From contig DDDX01000075.1 of NCBI GenBank assembly GCA_002339085.1, positions 3,465-14,404 of the forward strand: a stretch of DNA of 10,940 nt, in the 5' to 3' direction. Position 1 is the stretch's first letter, and each line of letters starts with the position of its first letter. Both the position numbers and the translations under genes were made by a program. The notes below the pieces were generated by a model. The model did not search any database and was not told the DNA's origin. It saw only the letters and a list, made by a program, of their open reading frames with translations. The stretch comes from Cellvibrionales bacterium UBA1969 (GTDB taxonomy: Bacteria > Pseudomonadota > Gammaproteobacteria > Pseudomonadales > UBA7434). This document shows positions 1 through 7,282 of the stretch, in pieces.

Positions 1-1
1 T

Positions 2-115
2 GGTTATAACCGAGCAGCTAGAATGATTGAAGCAATGGAGGCCGCGGGGGTTATTTCTGAAATGCAGCCTAATGGCAGTCGTGAAGTCATTGCGCCACCG
101 CCACCACGGCAGTAA
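2..115 (+). CDS. ftsK: DNA translocase FtsK, C-terminal end (partial)
   Basis: The frame is open from the left edge and encodes the last 37 residues of FtsK, beginning GYNRAARMIEAMEAAGVISE and ending in a proline-rich PPPPRQ tail before TAA. The GYNRAAR...IE.ME..G..S pattern with a nearby NGSREV is typical of the end of the FtsK gamma domain. This is a winged-helix module that in known family members reads KOPS sequences to orient the translocase and contacts XerD. FtsK is an inner-membrane, septum-located hexameric ATPase that pumps chromosome ends apart at division. The motor and membrane parts lie outside the window. lolA begins 18 bases downstream, the usual arrangement in gammaproteobacteria. 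Identity rests on a short stretch, but the motif and the neighbour agree. Confidence 0.9.
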   Translation, partial: GYNRAARMIEAMEAAGVISEMQPNGSREVIAPPPPRQ

Positions 116-133
116 GCGAGTGTCTCAAACTAT

Positions 134-904
134 ATGAAAAAATTTCCCTCATATGTTTTTATTGTCAGGTCTTTCATGAGTCAGATCAGCTCTTTATTTC
201 TAATCTTTTTTTTCTGTATTGCTCTTTCCCCACGAGTAGCTCTTGCTGAGACTTCTATGACTTCTATGCCTTCTAGGCAGTTAGCGTCGCTATTAGCGAA
301 TCAGCTGAACTTTACAGCAGATTTTACCCAGCAGTCTTTTAATTCAGAGGATGTTGTTGTCGATCGCTCCTCAGGCCATATTGTTTTGAGCCGTCCATTT
401 AATTTGCGCTGGGAAACGAAAGTACCTTTTGCGCAAACGATTATTATTAATGGAGACCGTTACCTCCAATATGACAGTGACATCGATCAATTAATCATTT
501 CGTCTTTAGGAAGTCAAGACACGGCGATCCCTTCTTTGCTTCTCTCGGCTGATGCCTCAGCGATTGAGTCGTTTTTCACCGTTAGTCGAGTTGCTCTTAA
601 TTCAGTCGTTGACCGAGATCATCAAGGTGACATTGATAACGTAAATATTGATAAGATTAACATCAGCGATGAACTTTCGTCATTAAATAACCACAGTTAT
701 GTCTTGACGCCCTTAGATAAAAGTTCTTTGATTGCTGACTTAAGGATAAATTTCCACCAGCAGCTCATTACAAGCATCGTTATCTTGGACGATTTTGGTA
801 GTAGGAGTCAGTTTGATTTTAATAACATTACAGCTTCAAAAGCCTTGGACAGAGCTCTGTTTGAGTTAGATCCTCCTGCTAATACTGATATTATTTATCG
901 ATGA
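134..904 (+). CDS. lolA: Outer-membrane lipoprotein carrier protein LolA
   Basis: LolA is the periplasmic chaperone that takes lipoproteins from the LolCDE transporter and hands them to LolB at the outer membrane. The N-terminus (MKKFPS, then a hydrophobic run of about residues 18-32 and RVALA before E39) is a Sec signal peptide, with cleavage expected after A38. Family features follow: F64-T-Q-Q, G81-H-I-V-L-S-R-P, L91-R-W-E, P98, the II.NGDRYLQYD stretch at about 103-114, and Q119. Near the end, a Y-x-L-x-P at 189-193 precedes the final beta strands. At 256 residues it is longer than the roughly 200 of E. coli LolA; part of the excess is an Asp/Asn-rich insertion at about 157-186. The start at 134 is chosen because it supplies the basic KK n-region; ATG 176 would give a signal peptide with no positive charge. 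Ribosome-binding sites are weak for both. It sits between ftsK and rarA, as in many gammaproteobacteria. Confidence 0.93.
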   Translation: MKKFPSYVFIVRSFMSQISSLFLIFFFCIALSPRVALAETSMTSMPSRQLASLLANQLNFTADFTQQSFNSEDVVVDRSSGHIVLSRPFNLRWETKVPFAQTIIINGDRYLQYDSDIDQLIISSLGSQDTAIPSLLLSADASAIESFFTVSRVALNSVVDRDHQGDIDNVNIDKINISDELSSLNNHSYVLTPLDKSSLIADLRINFHQQLITSIVILDDFGSRSQFDFNNITASKALDRALFELDPPANTDIIYR

Positions 905-934
905 TTATCACGTATAACGGAGCGTGCAGAGTCA

Positions 935-2284
935 ATGCCTGACAATAGCAACGATGATGATCTTTTTACTGCTTCCAGCAGTCTAGATCAACCTTTAGCC
1001 GCCCGATTAAGGCCGAAAAATATTCGCCACTATTATGGTCAGCAGCACTTGTTAGCTGAGGGTTCCGCATTAAGACAGTCAATGCTTAGTGGTGATATTC
1101 ACTCGATGATTCTGTGGGGGCCGCCAGGCACAGGCAAAACGACTCTGGCTAAAATGTTAGCCAACCATTCCAATGCGCAACTCGAAACATTGTCGGCGGT
1201 TAGTGCGGGTATTAAAGACGTTCGTCAGGTAGTCGACACTTGTCGCTTAAGACAAACCCAAGGCATTAAAACAATCCTTTTTATTGATGAAGTACATCGC
1301 TTTAATAAGTCGCAGCAAGATGTACTTTTGCCCCACATAGAAATGGGGCTTTTTACTTTTATTGGAGCAACGACTGAAAACCCCTCTTTTGAATTAAATA
1401 ATGCTTTACTGTCACGAGTGCGTGTTTATTGCTTAAAGTCGCTGACAGAGTCTGATCTAATATCAGTGCTTTGCCGAGCATTAGAGGATGAGATCGATGG
1501 GCTTGGTTTAACAGACATTAGCATCGATGATGATGCATTATCAATTATTGCTCTTGCGGCTAATGGTGATGCACGTATCGCTTTAGGCATTCTCGAGCGC
1601 GCCTTTATTTCAGCAGCAGCTCTTAAAAAAAACAAGATTGAGCAAGTACTGTTGACTGAATCGATTGGTCATCAATTATCGCGCTTTGATAATAAAGGCG
1701 ATCATTTTTATGATTTAATATCGGCTTTGCACAAATCGGTTCGTGGCAGCGACACGGACGCCTCGCTTTACTGGTTTGCGCGAATGCTTGAAGGTGGCTG
1801 TGATCCGCTTTATATTGCTCGTCGACTGGTAAGAATGGCAAGCGAGGATATTGGCAATGCAGACCCGCGAGCATTGCGCGTTACGCTTGATGCCTGGGAT
1901 GTCCAATCGAGACTAGGCAGTCCTGAGGGTGAGTTAGCGATGGCGCAAGCGATTATTTATTTATCGGTAGCGCCAAAAAGCAATGCCAGTTATCTAGCCT
2001 TTAATGAGGCTAAAATGCTAGCACGTCAGTACACGGCTGAGCCAGTACCGATAAAGCTTCGAAACGCACCGACAGAATTGATGGAAAGCTTAGATCATGG
2101 CGCAGATTATCGCTACCCTCACGATTACCTGCATGCCTATGTGCCCAATGAAAAATACCTTCCTAATGCAATTGCTAATGCGCATTTGTATAAGCCCTCT
2201 GACCATGGTTTTGAGGCAAAGATCCGTCAGCGACTTGACCATTTACGCGAGCTTGATCTTGCATTCACGAAAGACAATGACTGA
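935..2284 (+). CDS. rarA: Replication-associated recombination protein A (AAA+ ATPase RarA/MgsA)
   Basis: RarA is a cytoplasmic AAA+ ATPase of the clamp-loader group (WRNIP1/Mgs1 relatives) that acts at stalled or collapsed forks with SSB and opens duplex ends. Visible motifs are the LAARLRP...YYGQ.HLL entry block (21-40), Walker A GPPGTGKTT (62-70), Walker B ILFIDEVHRFNK (114-125) and sensor 1 GATTENPSFELN (144-155). An arginine-finger region, LLSR, lies at 158-161, and GDAR (about 211-214) lies in the lid region. The C-terminal oligomerisation domain carries SLYWFARMLEGG.DPLYIARRL and SEDIG.ADP, which are strongly conserved in RarA. The length of 449 residues is normal for the family. ATG 935 has a GGAG ribosome-binding site at 919-922. 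It lies 30 bases after lolA and 37 bases before crcB, so co-transcription is likely. Confidence 0.96.
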   Translation: MPDNSNDDDLFTASSSLDQPLAARLRPKNIRHYYGQQHLLAEGSALRQSMLSGDIHSMILWGPPGTGKTTLAKMLANHSNAQLETLSAVSAGIKDVRQVVDTCRLRQTQGIKTILFIDEVHRFNKSQQDVLLPHIEMGLFTFIGATTENPSFELNNALLSRVRVYCLKSLTESDLISVLCRALEDEIDGLGLTDISIDDDALSIIALAANGDARIALGILERAFISAAALKKNKIEQVLLTESIGHQLSRFDNKGDHFYDLISALHKSVRGSDTDASLYWFARMLEGGCDPLYIARRLVRMASEDIGNADPRALRVTLDAWDVQSRLGSPEGELAMAQAIIYLSVAPKSNASYLAFNEAKMLARQYTAEPVPIKLRNAPTELMESLDHGADYRYPHDYLHAYVPNEKYLPNAIANAHLYKPSDHGFEAKIRQRLDHLRELDLAFTKDND

Positions 2285-2321
2285 CTCGTTTAACCATTTT
2301 GAATAGAGGCTATTGATACCG

Positions 2322-2723
2322 ATGCAAGTATTATTTAATCCCATCAATGTTACCACCTTAGTTGCAGTGGCTTCTGGTGGCGCCATCGGTGCCATATTGC
2401 GTTATGCTATTAACGTTTGGTTTGTCACCAATTACTCTTCTACTTTTCCTTGGCCAACATTAATTGCTAATGCTATTGGTGCGCTTTTTATTGGTATTCT
2501 TTATGTTCTTATTGCGGAAAAAGGGCTAGTTGCAGTTACATGGAGGCCGTTTCTGGTCATAGGTCTGCTGGGCGCTTTAACAACATTTTCAAGCTTTTCT
2601 TTGGAAACGATTACGCTTATCGAACAAGCTGAATGGTTTTTGGCCGTAGTATATATGCTATCTAGCGTGTTATTATGCATAATGTTGACATGGCTGGGTA
2701 TTACATTGACCCGTATTTTTTGA
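2322..2723 (+). CDS. crcB: Fluoride ion channel CrcB/Fluc
   Basis: CrcB (Fluc) is a small inner-membrane protein that works as a dual-topology dimer and lets fluoride leave the cell. From ATG 2322 the protein has 133 residues and about four membrane segments. Family marks are GGAIGAILRY near the N-terminus, NAIGALFIG in the second segment (the conserved Asn of the pore), and GLLGALTTFSSFSLET, whose TTFS(S/T)F core lines the fluoride path. The frame can be extended to a TTG at 2313. However, the only Shine-Dalgarno-like AGAGG (2305-2309) would then be three bases from the start, so ATG 2322, with 12 bases of spacing, is preferred. I see no fluoride riboswitch upstream: the gap to rarA is only tens of bases, so the gene is probably expressed from the lolA-rarA transcript. 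Confidence 0.93.
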   Translation: MQVLFNPINVTTLVAVASGGAIGAILRYAINVWFVTNYSSTFPWPTLIANAIGALFIGILYVLIAEKGLVAVTWRPFLVIGLLGALTTFSSFSLETITLIEQAEWFLAVVYMLSSVLLCIMLTWLGITLTRIF

Positions 2724-2734
2724 CCGTGTATGTT
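2706..2734 (+). promoter_or_regulatory. Possible sigma-70 promoter for serS
   Basis: TTGACC (2706-2711, five of six against TTGACA) and TATGTT (2729-2734, four of six against TATAAT) are separated by 17 bases, starting inside the last codons of crcB. Transcription would begin near 2741, giving serS a leader of about 43 bases. The -10 element is mediocre and the region is AT-rich, so chance is possible. The 60-base crcB-serS gap is the widest among the early genes, which makes an extra promoter here reasonable. Confidence 0.35.
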
Positions 2735-2783
2735 TGTCGCTAGGCTATAAATTAAGACTTACGATGTATATAGGTTTGATCAA

Positions 2784-4064
2784 ATGCTCGATATAAAATA
2801 TTTAAGAAACCATTTAGATGACGTTGCCGATGCTCTAAAAATAAAAGGTTTTTTGTTAGATAAAGATACTTTTTTAGCCCTTGATGCCGAGCGAAAAAAA
2901 AGTGATATCGAATCGCAAGGTTTGGCGGCTAAGCGAAAGCAGACCGCCAAGCGTGTAGGCGAGTTGGTTAAGAGTGGTATTTCTGTTGATGCGGCTAAAG
3001 CTGAGGTTAATGAGGCGCTAGCAGAAATAGACCAGTCTCTTTCTTCACTCAAAGCGCAGGCCCAATCGGTCGAGCTTAAAATACAACAATTTCTGTATGA
3101 TGTGCCTAATACTCCTTCGGCAGACGTCCCACCGGGTAATAATGAGACTGACAATGTTGAAGTTAGTCGTTGGGGCACTCCTCGTTATTTTGATTTTATG
3201 CCAAAGGATCACGTTGAGTTGGGAGAGCAGAATGACGGCCTTGATTTTGAAATGGCGTCTAGTATGACAGGCGCTCGTTTCTGCGTGCTAAAGGGGAGAA
3301 TGGCAAAGCTCCATCGTGCTTTAACGCAGTTTATGTTGGATCAACATACCGATGAGAACGGTTATGAGGAAATCAATCCTCCGCTCATCGTCAATGCCGA
3401 ATCCTTAACCGGCACCGGACAGTTACCCAAATTCGAAGAAGATCTGTTTAAGCTTTCCGTCGATTCAGATTACTATTTAATTCCCACTGCTGAAGTGCCA
3501 TTAACAAATTTGGTTCGCGATCAGATTATCGATCCTGATCGCTTGCCATTAAAATACGTTGCGCATTCTGCTTGTTTTCGTAGCGAGGCCGGTAGTCATG
3601 GAAGAGATACACGTGGGTTAATTCGACAGCATCAATTTGAAAAAGTAGAGCTGGTACAAGTTGTTGCCGCGGAGCATTCGGCAGCCGCCCTAGACTCACT
3701 CACACATGATGCGGAGTCCATCTTACAAAAACTAGATCTGCCTTACCGTAAAGTGATCTTATGTGGTGGCGACCTTTCTTTTGGCTCGCACAAAACCTAT
3801 GACCTTGAAGTATGGTTGCCCGGACAAGATTGTTATCGAGAAATTAGTTCCTGCAGTAATTTTCTTGACTATCAAACTCGTCGATTAAAAGCCAGATCAC
3901 GTCTTTCTGGCGATAAGCCAGAGTTGCTGCATAGCTTAAATGGCTCAGGTTTAGCCATTGGCCGAACCTTGGTTGCGGTCATTGAAAATTATCAGCAGCA
4001 AGATGGCAGTATTTCTATTCCCTTGGTTTTACATCCTTATATGGGTGGTAAAACAATTATTTAA
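2784..4064 (+). CDS. serS: Serine--tRNA ligase (class II seryl-tRNA synthetase)
   Basis: SerRS charges tRNA-Ser (and tRNA-Sec) with serine in the cytoplasm, using ATP. The first about 105 residues, rich in Lys/Glu/Ala, form the long antiparallel coiled coil that grips the tRNA extra arm. The catalytic core follows: the TGTGQLPKFEEDLF loop (209-222), the serine/ATP-binding TAE (235-237), motif 2 from FRSEAGSHGRDTRG to QFEKVEL (265-290), and motif 3 NGSGLAIGRTLVAVIENY (386-403) with its invariant Arg394. The length of 426 residues is normal. ATG 2784 gives the canonical MLDIKYLRN N-terminus; the ribosome-binding site (TAGG, 2771-2774) is weak. cysG starts 25 bases after the stop, so the two are probably co-transcribed. 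Confidence 0.98.
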   Translation: MLDIKYLRNHLDDVADALKIKGFLLDKDTFLALDAERKKSDIESQGLAAKRKQTAKRVGELVKSGISVDAAKAEVNEALAEIDQSLSSLKAQAQSVELKIQQFLYDVPNTPSADVPPGNNETDNVEVSRWGTPRYFDFMPKDHVELGEQNDGLDFEMASSMTGARFCVLKGRMAKLHRALTQFMLDQHTDENGYEEINPPLIVNAESLTGTGQLPKFEEDLFKLSVDSDYYLIPTAEVPLTNLVRDQIIDPDRLPLKYVAHSACFRSEAGSHGRDTRGLIRQHQFEKVELVQVVAAEHSAAALDSLTHDAESILQKLDLPYRKVILCGGDLSFGSHKTYDLEVWLPGQDCYREISSCSNFLDYQTRRLKARSRLSGDKPELLHSLNGSGLAIGRTLVAVIENYQQQDGSISIPLVLHPYMGGKTII

Positions 4065-4089
4065 TCAGCGAAAGCTATAGGGTTTATTG

Positions 4090-5472
4090 TTGGATTATTT
4101 GCCGCTTTGTTTTAACGTTGCTAATAAACCTTGCTTAATTGTAGGCGGTGGCACTATTGCGCTTAGAAAGGCCATCCTTCTAAATAAAGCTCAGGCAAAA
4201 ATTGACGTCATTGCGACGGTTGTTAATCCTGAATTAAGGGCCTTAGCCTTGACATCGGGCGGTGAAGTTATCATAAGGGCATTTGCCGAAAGCGATGTTT
4301 ATAGGTATTGTTTTGTTATCGCAGCAACCAATATTACCAGTGTTAATCAGCAGGTCGCTAGTGCTGCGAATTCTGCCAATGTGTTAGTTAATGTGGTCGA
4401 CACGCCGTCACTCTGTGATGTTATCTTTCCCGCCATAATTGATCGTTCTCCCTTGTTGATGAGTGTCTCTAGCTCTGGTAATGCGCCCGTATTAGCACGG
4501 TCTATCCGCAGTCAGATTGAATCAACAGTTCCGGCTAATATTGGTCTGCTCGCTGATTTTATTGCAGATAGGCGTCAACAGGCTCGATTAGCCCTTAACG
4601 ACGATGAGTCGCGCGTGAGATTGTTTTGGGAAACCGTTTTAGAGACTGAAATTACCGAATCAGTTTTAGCGGGTAAAATGGCGGAAGCTGCTAGCCAATT
4701 TAATGATTTTTTAAATGCCTATCAATCTGATCGTGTGATCGGCGAGGTCTATTTGGTTGGAGCTGGCCCAGGCGATCCTGATCTTTTAACCTTCAAAGCG
4801 TTGCGCTTAATGCAAAGAGCTGATGTTGTGCTTTATGATCGGCTTGTTGCGCCTGAAATAGTCGATATGACGAGACGAGATGCTGAGCGAATATATGTGG
4901 GTAAAGTCCGTTGTAAGCATTCTCTTTCGCAACAAGATATTAACCAACTGCTCATTGATTTAGCGTTGATGGGTAAAAAAGTCGTTCGTTTAAAAGGCGG
5001 TGACCCGTTTATCTTTGGTCGAGGCGGCGAGGAAATTGAAGGCCTTGCGGAACGTCATATCCCGTTTCAGGTAGTGCCTGGCATATCCGCTGCGAATGGT
5101 TGCGCTTGTTACTCTGGCATTCCACTAACTCATCGTGATCATGCCCAGTCAGTTCGTTTTGTGACGGGTCACTTGAAAGGTGATTCGATGGACTTGCCTT
5201 GGTCTGAGTTAGTGGCTCAATCACAAACGGTGGTTATATATATGGGCTTAACAGGTCTGGATTTCATTTGTCAGAAGCTTATTGCTCATGGTAAGCCCGG
5301 TAATACGGCCATAGCCTTAATTGAAAGAGGGACCACTGTTGATCATAAAGCCCATATCGGTACGTTAAGCACCATCACAGGTATTATTGAAGGTCAAACG
5401 GTGAAGGCGCCGACATTAATTATTATTGGTTCAGTGGTTAACTTGCATAACAGTATGTTGGGTTCGCATTGA
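4090..5472 (+). CDS. cysG: Siroheme synthase CysG (uroporphyrinogen-III methyltransferase / precorrin-2 dehydrogenase / ferrochelatase)
   Basis: CysG makes siroheme, the cofactor of sulfite and nitrite reductases, from uroporphyrinogen III. The N-terminal half (about 1-150) is the CysGB dehydrogenase/ferrochelatase, with an NAD-binding CLIVGGGTIALRKA and Asp104 in NVVD, which matches the catalytic Asp of Salmonella CysG. The SVSSSGNAPVLAR segment (125-137) covers the regulatory Ser128 position. The C-terminal half (about 217-460) is the SAM-dependent methyltransferase CysGA: VYLVGAGPGDPDLLT, YDRL (Asp250), VGK (Lys272), RLKGGDPFIFGRGGEE and VVPGISAANGC. Both domains look intact; the length is 460 against 457 in E. 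coli. The start is non-ATG. TTG at 4090 gives MDYLPL, the usual CysG beginning, and has AGGG (4079-4082) seven bases upstream; TTG 4087 is too close to it. It follows serS by 25 bases. Confidence 0.96.
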   Translation: MDYLPLCFNVANKPCLIVGGGTIALRKAILLNKAQAKIDVIATVVNPELRALALTSGGEVIIRAFAESDVYRYCFVIAATNITSVNQQVASAANSANVLVNVVDTPSLCDVIFPAIIDRSPLLMSVSSSGNAPVLARSIRSQIESTVPANIGLLADFIADRRQQARLALNDDESRVRLFWETVLETEITESVLAGKMAEAASQFNDFLNAYQSDRVIGEVYLVGAGPGDPDLLTFKALRLMQRADVVLYDRLVAPEIVDMTRRDAERIYVGKVRCKHSLSQQDINQLLIDLALMGKKVVRLKGGDPFIFGRGGEEIEGLAERHIPFQVVPGISAANGCACYSGIPLTHRDHAQSVRFVTGHLKGDSMDLPWSELVAQSQTVVIYMGLTGLDFICQKLIAHGKPGNTAIALIERGTTVDHKAHIGTLSTITGIIEGQTVKAPTLIIIGSVVNLHNSMLGSH

Positions 5473-5586
5473 GCTAAGATAGTTTTTATATATTGAAAGT
5501 AAAAAATGTAAAATCTAAGCGCTTTTTTTTATGATTAAATTAGTCTATGTTAGGTTTCATTGTCTCGATTGATGAGTGTGTAAATT

Positions 5587-5829
5587 ATGGTTAATATTGT
5601 TAATGTAGGTTCATCTGTATCGGCGAAGCCAGCAGATAATAACCAAGTAAGTAAGACAAAGACAGCTCGTACACCAACCGGCACAGAAAATATAGACCCC
5701 GCCAAACAGCCCAAGTTTGTCGATCGACGTCGTAACCCTGATCGACGCTCTGCATCGCATCCTCCTTTACTTGATACGCGTAAAAAAGGTGATCGCCGAA
5801 AAACTTCCCGCTTAGATATTGAGGTTTAA
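5587..5829 (+). CDS. Small basic protein with repeated DRR motifs, function unknown
   Basis: I do not recognise a named family. The 80-residue product starts with a Ser/Thr/Asn/Lys-rich, probably disordered region (about 1-42). It ends in a strongly basic part carrying two similar charged blocks, DRRRNPDRR (46-54) and DTRKKGDRRK (63-72), separated by SASHPPLL. The two blocks share a D.R...DRR layout. There is no signal peptide, membrane segment or Cys/His metal site, so a cytoplasmic, nucleic-acid- or acidic-partner-binding role is possible but is only inference. ATG 5587 has a weak GATGAG (5571-5576) upstream. It lies 114 bases after cysG and about 65 before gor, on the same strand. The patterned charge repeat argues for a real gene; the weak translation signal leaves doubt. 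A minus-strand frame over the same DNA is less convincing. Confidence 0.62.
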   Translation: MVNIVNVGSSVSAKPADNNQVSKTKTARTPTGTENIDPAKQPKFVDRRRNPDRRSASHPPLLDTRKKGDRRKTSRLDIEV

Positions 5830-5883
5830 AGAACTTATTCATTGTTATCTCGTTTGATTTATTGCGACAATTTTTTCTTACAA

Positions 5884-5889
5884 AAGGAG
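5884..5889 (+). promoter_or_regulatory. Ribosome-binding site that fixes the gor start at TTG 5895
   Basis: AAGGAG is the best Shine-Dalgarno sequence seen in the left part of the window. It sits five bases before TTG 5895 and eleven before GTG 5901. It lies inside the longest possible reading frame, which opens at TTG 5862, and so argues against that upstream start. Confidence 0.7.
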
Positions 5890-5894
5890 TGCCC

Positions 5895-7247
5895 TTGACG
5901 GTGTATGATTATGATCTATTAGTGATTGGCGCCGGCTCTGGTGGAGTGCGGGCATCACGAATGGCGGCAGCTACTGGTGCTAGAGTAGCTGTGGCTGAGG
6001 AGCGTTATCTAGGTGGCACTTGTGTCAATGTTGGTTGCGTGCCCAAAAAATTATTTTATTATGGATCTCATTTTCATGAAGATTTTAGTGATGCTAAAGG
6101 TTACGGTTGGGATGTATCGGTTAATCATTTTGATTGGCCAACACTTCGCGAAAATAAAAATACTGAAATAGCCCGTTTAAACGATATTTATCAGTCGATG
6201 TTAGAAAATGCTGGTGTCACTATTTTTTCTCACCGTGCAGAGATTGTCGGGCCGCATAAGGTGTTGCTTGAAGGTAAGACGATAACGGCAGAAAAAATAT
6301 TAATTGCAGCCGGTGGCCGACCTTATGTCCCCAAATTTCCTGGCGCCGAGTTGGCGTTATGTTCCGATGATATTTTCTATCTAGAGCAATTACCCGACCG
6401 CGCATTAGTGGTTGGTGGTGGCTATATTGCCGTTGAGTTTGCCGGTATTTTTCAGGGATTTGGTGTTAATACTGAGCTGGCATATCGAGGTTCACAATTG
6501 CTCCGAACGTTTGATAAAGATTTAGGCTCTCGTTTAGCATCAGAGCAAGCGAATAAGGGGATCAATGTTTCGTTTGAAATGGATGTTGAGACTATTGCTA
6601 AAAATGATCATGATGGATTAACAGTTTCATTCAAAAATGGACGTATCGAAGATTATGATTTAGTTCTGTTTGCCACCGGTCGCAAAGCCTATACTTCCAG
6701 TCTTGGTCTGGAAAGTACTCGCGTAGAATTACGCAGTAATGGATCGATTATTGTGGATGATTATTTTCAAACAAAAGAACCTAGTATCTTTGCTTTAGGT
6801 GACATTATTGGTACGCCTGAATTGACGCCAGTCGCCTTAGCTCAAGCCATGGCATTTGTGGATGGTCAGTTTAAAAAGCGCCTTCGTACTATTGATTATA
6901 GTTATATTCCGACCGCAGTCTTTTGTCAGCCGAATATTGCCACTGTCGGCTTAACCGAAGCTGAGGCGAAAAATCAGTTTAATGAAATTAGTATCTATCG
7001 TTCGGAATTTAAAGCCCTTAAACATAGCTTAAGCAAAAATAATGAGCGAACTTTTATGAAGCTTATTGTTGATGTGGCCAGTGACAAAGTCGTCGGCATA
7101 CACATGATGGGATCAGAGGCCGGTGAGATTATTCAAGGGCTTGCTGTGGCGGTGAAGGCGGGCGCCACTAAAGCCGTTTTTGATGAAACCATAGGTGTTC
7201 ATCCGACCATGGCTGAAGAGTTTGTGACAATGCGAACGGCCTCTTAA
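5895..7247 (+). CDS. gor: Glutathione-disulfide reductase
   Basis: Gor is a cytoplasmic FAD-dependent homodimer that reduces GSSG to GSH with NADPH, keeping the thiol pool reduced. From TTG 5895 the protein is 450 residues, exactly the E. coli length. The FAD site is LLVIGAGSGGVRASR (8-22), and the redox disulfide is C43-VNVG-C48-VPKK. The NADPH Rossmann site is VVGGGYIAVEFAG with Ala179. Arg198 and Arg204 match the E. coli residues that select NADPH over NADH. IFALGDI is the second FAD contact, and HPTMAEEF near the end (His436) supplies the acid/base His of the partner subunit. All key residues are present. The frame could open at TTG 5862, but the strong AAGGAG before 5895 and the family length favour the shorter form; no usable ATG lies before the FAD motif. 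The gene is convergent with prc, 26 bases away. Confidence 0.96.
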   Translation: MTVYDYDLLVIGAGSGGVRASRMAAATGARVAVAEERYLGGTCVNVGCVPKKLFYYGSHFHEDFSDAKGYGWDVSVNHFDWPTLRENKNTEIARLNDIYQSMLENAGVTIFSHRAEIVGPHKVLLEGKTITAEKILIAAGGRPYVPKFPGAELALCSDDIFYLEQLPDRALVVGGGYIAVEFAGIFQGFGVNTELAYRGSQLLRTFDKDLGSRLASEQANKGINVSFEMDVETIAKNDHDGLTVSFKNGRIEDYDLVLFATGRKAYTSSLGLESTRVELRSNGSIIVDDYFQTKEPSIFALGDIIGTPELTPVALAQAMAFVDGQFKKRLRTIDYSYIPTAVFCQPNIATVGLTEAEAKNQFNEISIYRSEFKALKHSLSKNNERTFMKLIVDVASDKVVGIHMMGSEAGEIIQGLAVAVKAGATKAVFDETIGVHPTMAEEFVTMRTAS

Positions 7248-7260
7248 GGGGGGTGCTATT

Positions 7261-7282
7261 TAGTGCTTTGTCACTATTTTTT
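7261..7282 (+). terminator. Weak possible terminator after gor
   Basis: TAGTG (7261-7265) can pair with CACTA (7272-7276) across a six-base loop, followed directly by six T (7277-7282). The stem is only five base pairs and runs into the end of the convergent prc gene, so this is a modest candidate. Nothing else in the 26-base gap could end the gor transcript. Confidence 0.35.

Noticed and set aside
1426..1906. Three minus-strand frames of 63-83 codons within rarA
   Set aside because: They are antisense to a clearly intact AAA+ domain, and their translations show no domain or signal.
2285..2321. Fluoride riboswitch before crcB
   Set aside because: The gap from rarA is too short for the aptamer and the expected pseudoknot bases are not seen.
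2780..3178. 132-codon minus-strand frame over the start of serS
   Set aside because: Its Ser/Leu-rich product is the mirror of the Lys/Glu/Ala-rich coiled coil of SerRS, a common cause of long antisense frames.
5501..5530. A-rich then T-rich stretch after cysG as an intrinsic terminator
   Set aside because: AAGCGCTT is a short dyad that cannot make a loop, and only A-T pairs could form around it.
5600..5842. Minus-strand 80-codon frame overlapping the small DRR-motif gene
   Set aside because: It has no patterned motif, lies antisense to the plus-strand frame that shows repeated charge blocks, and is against the direction of both neighbours.
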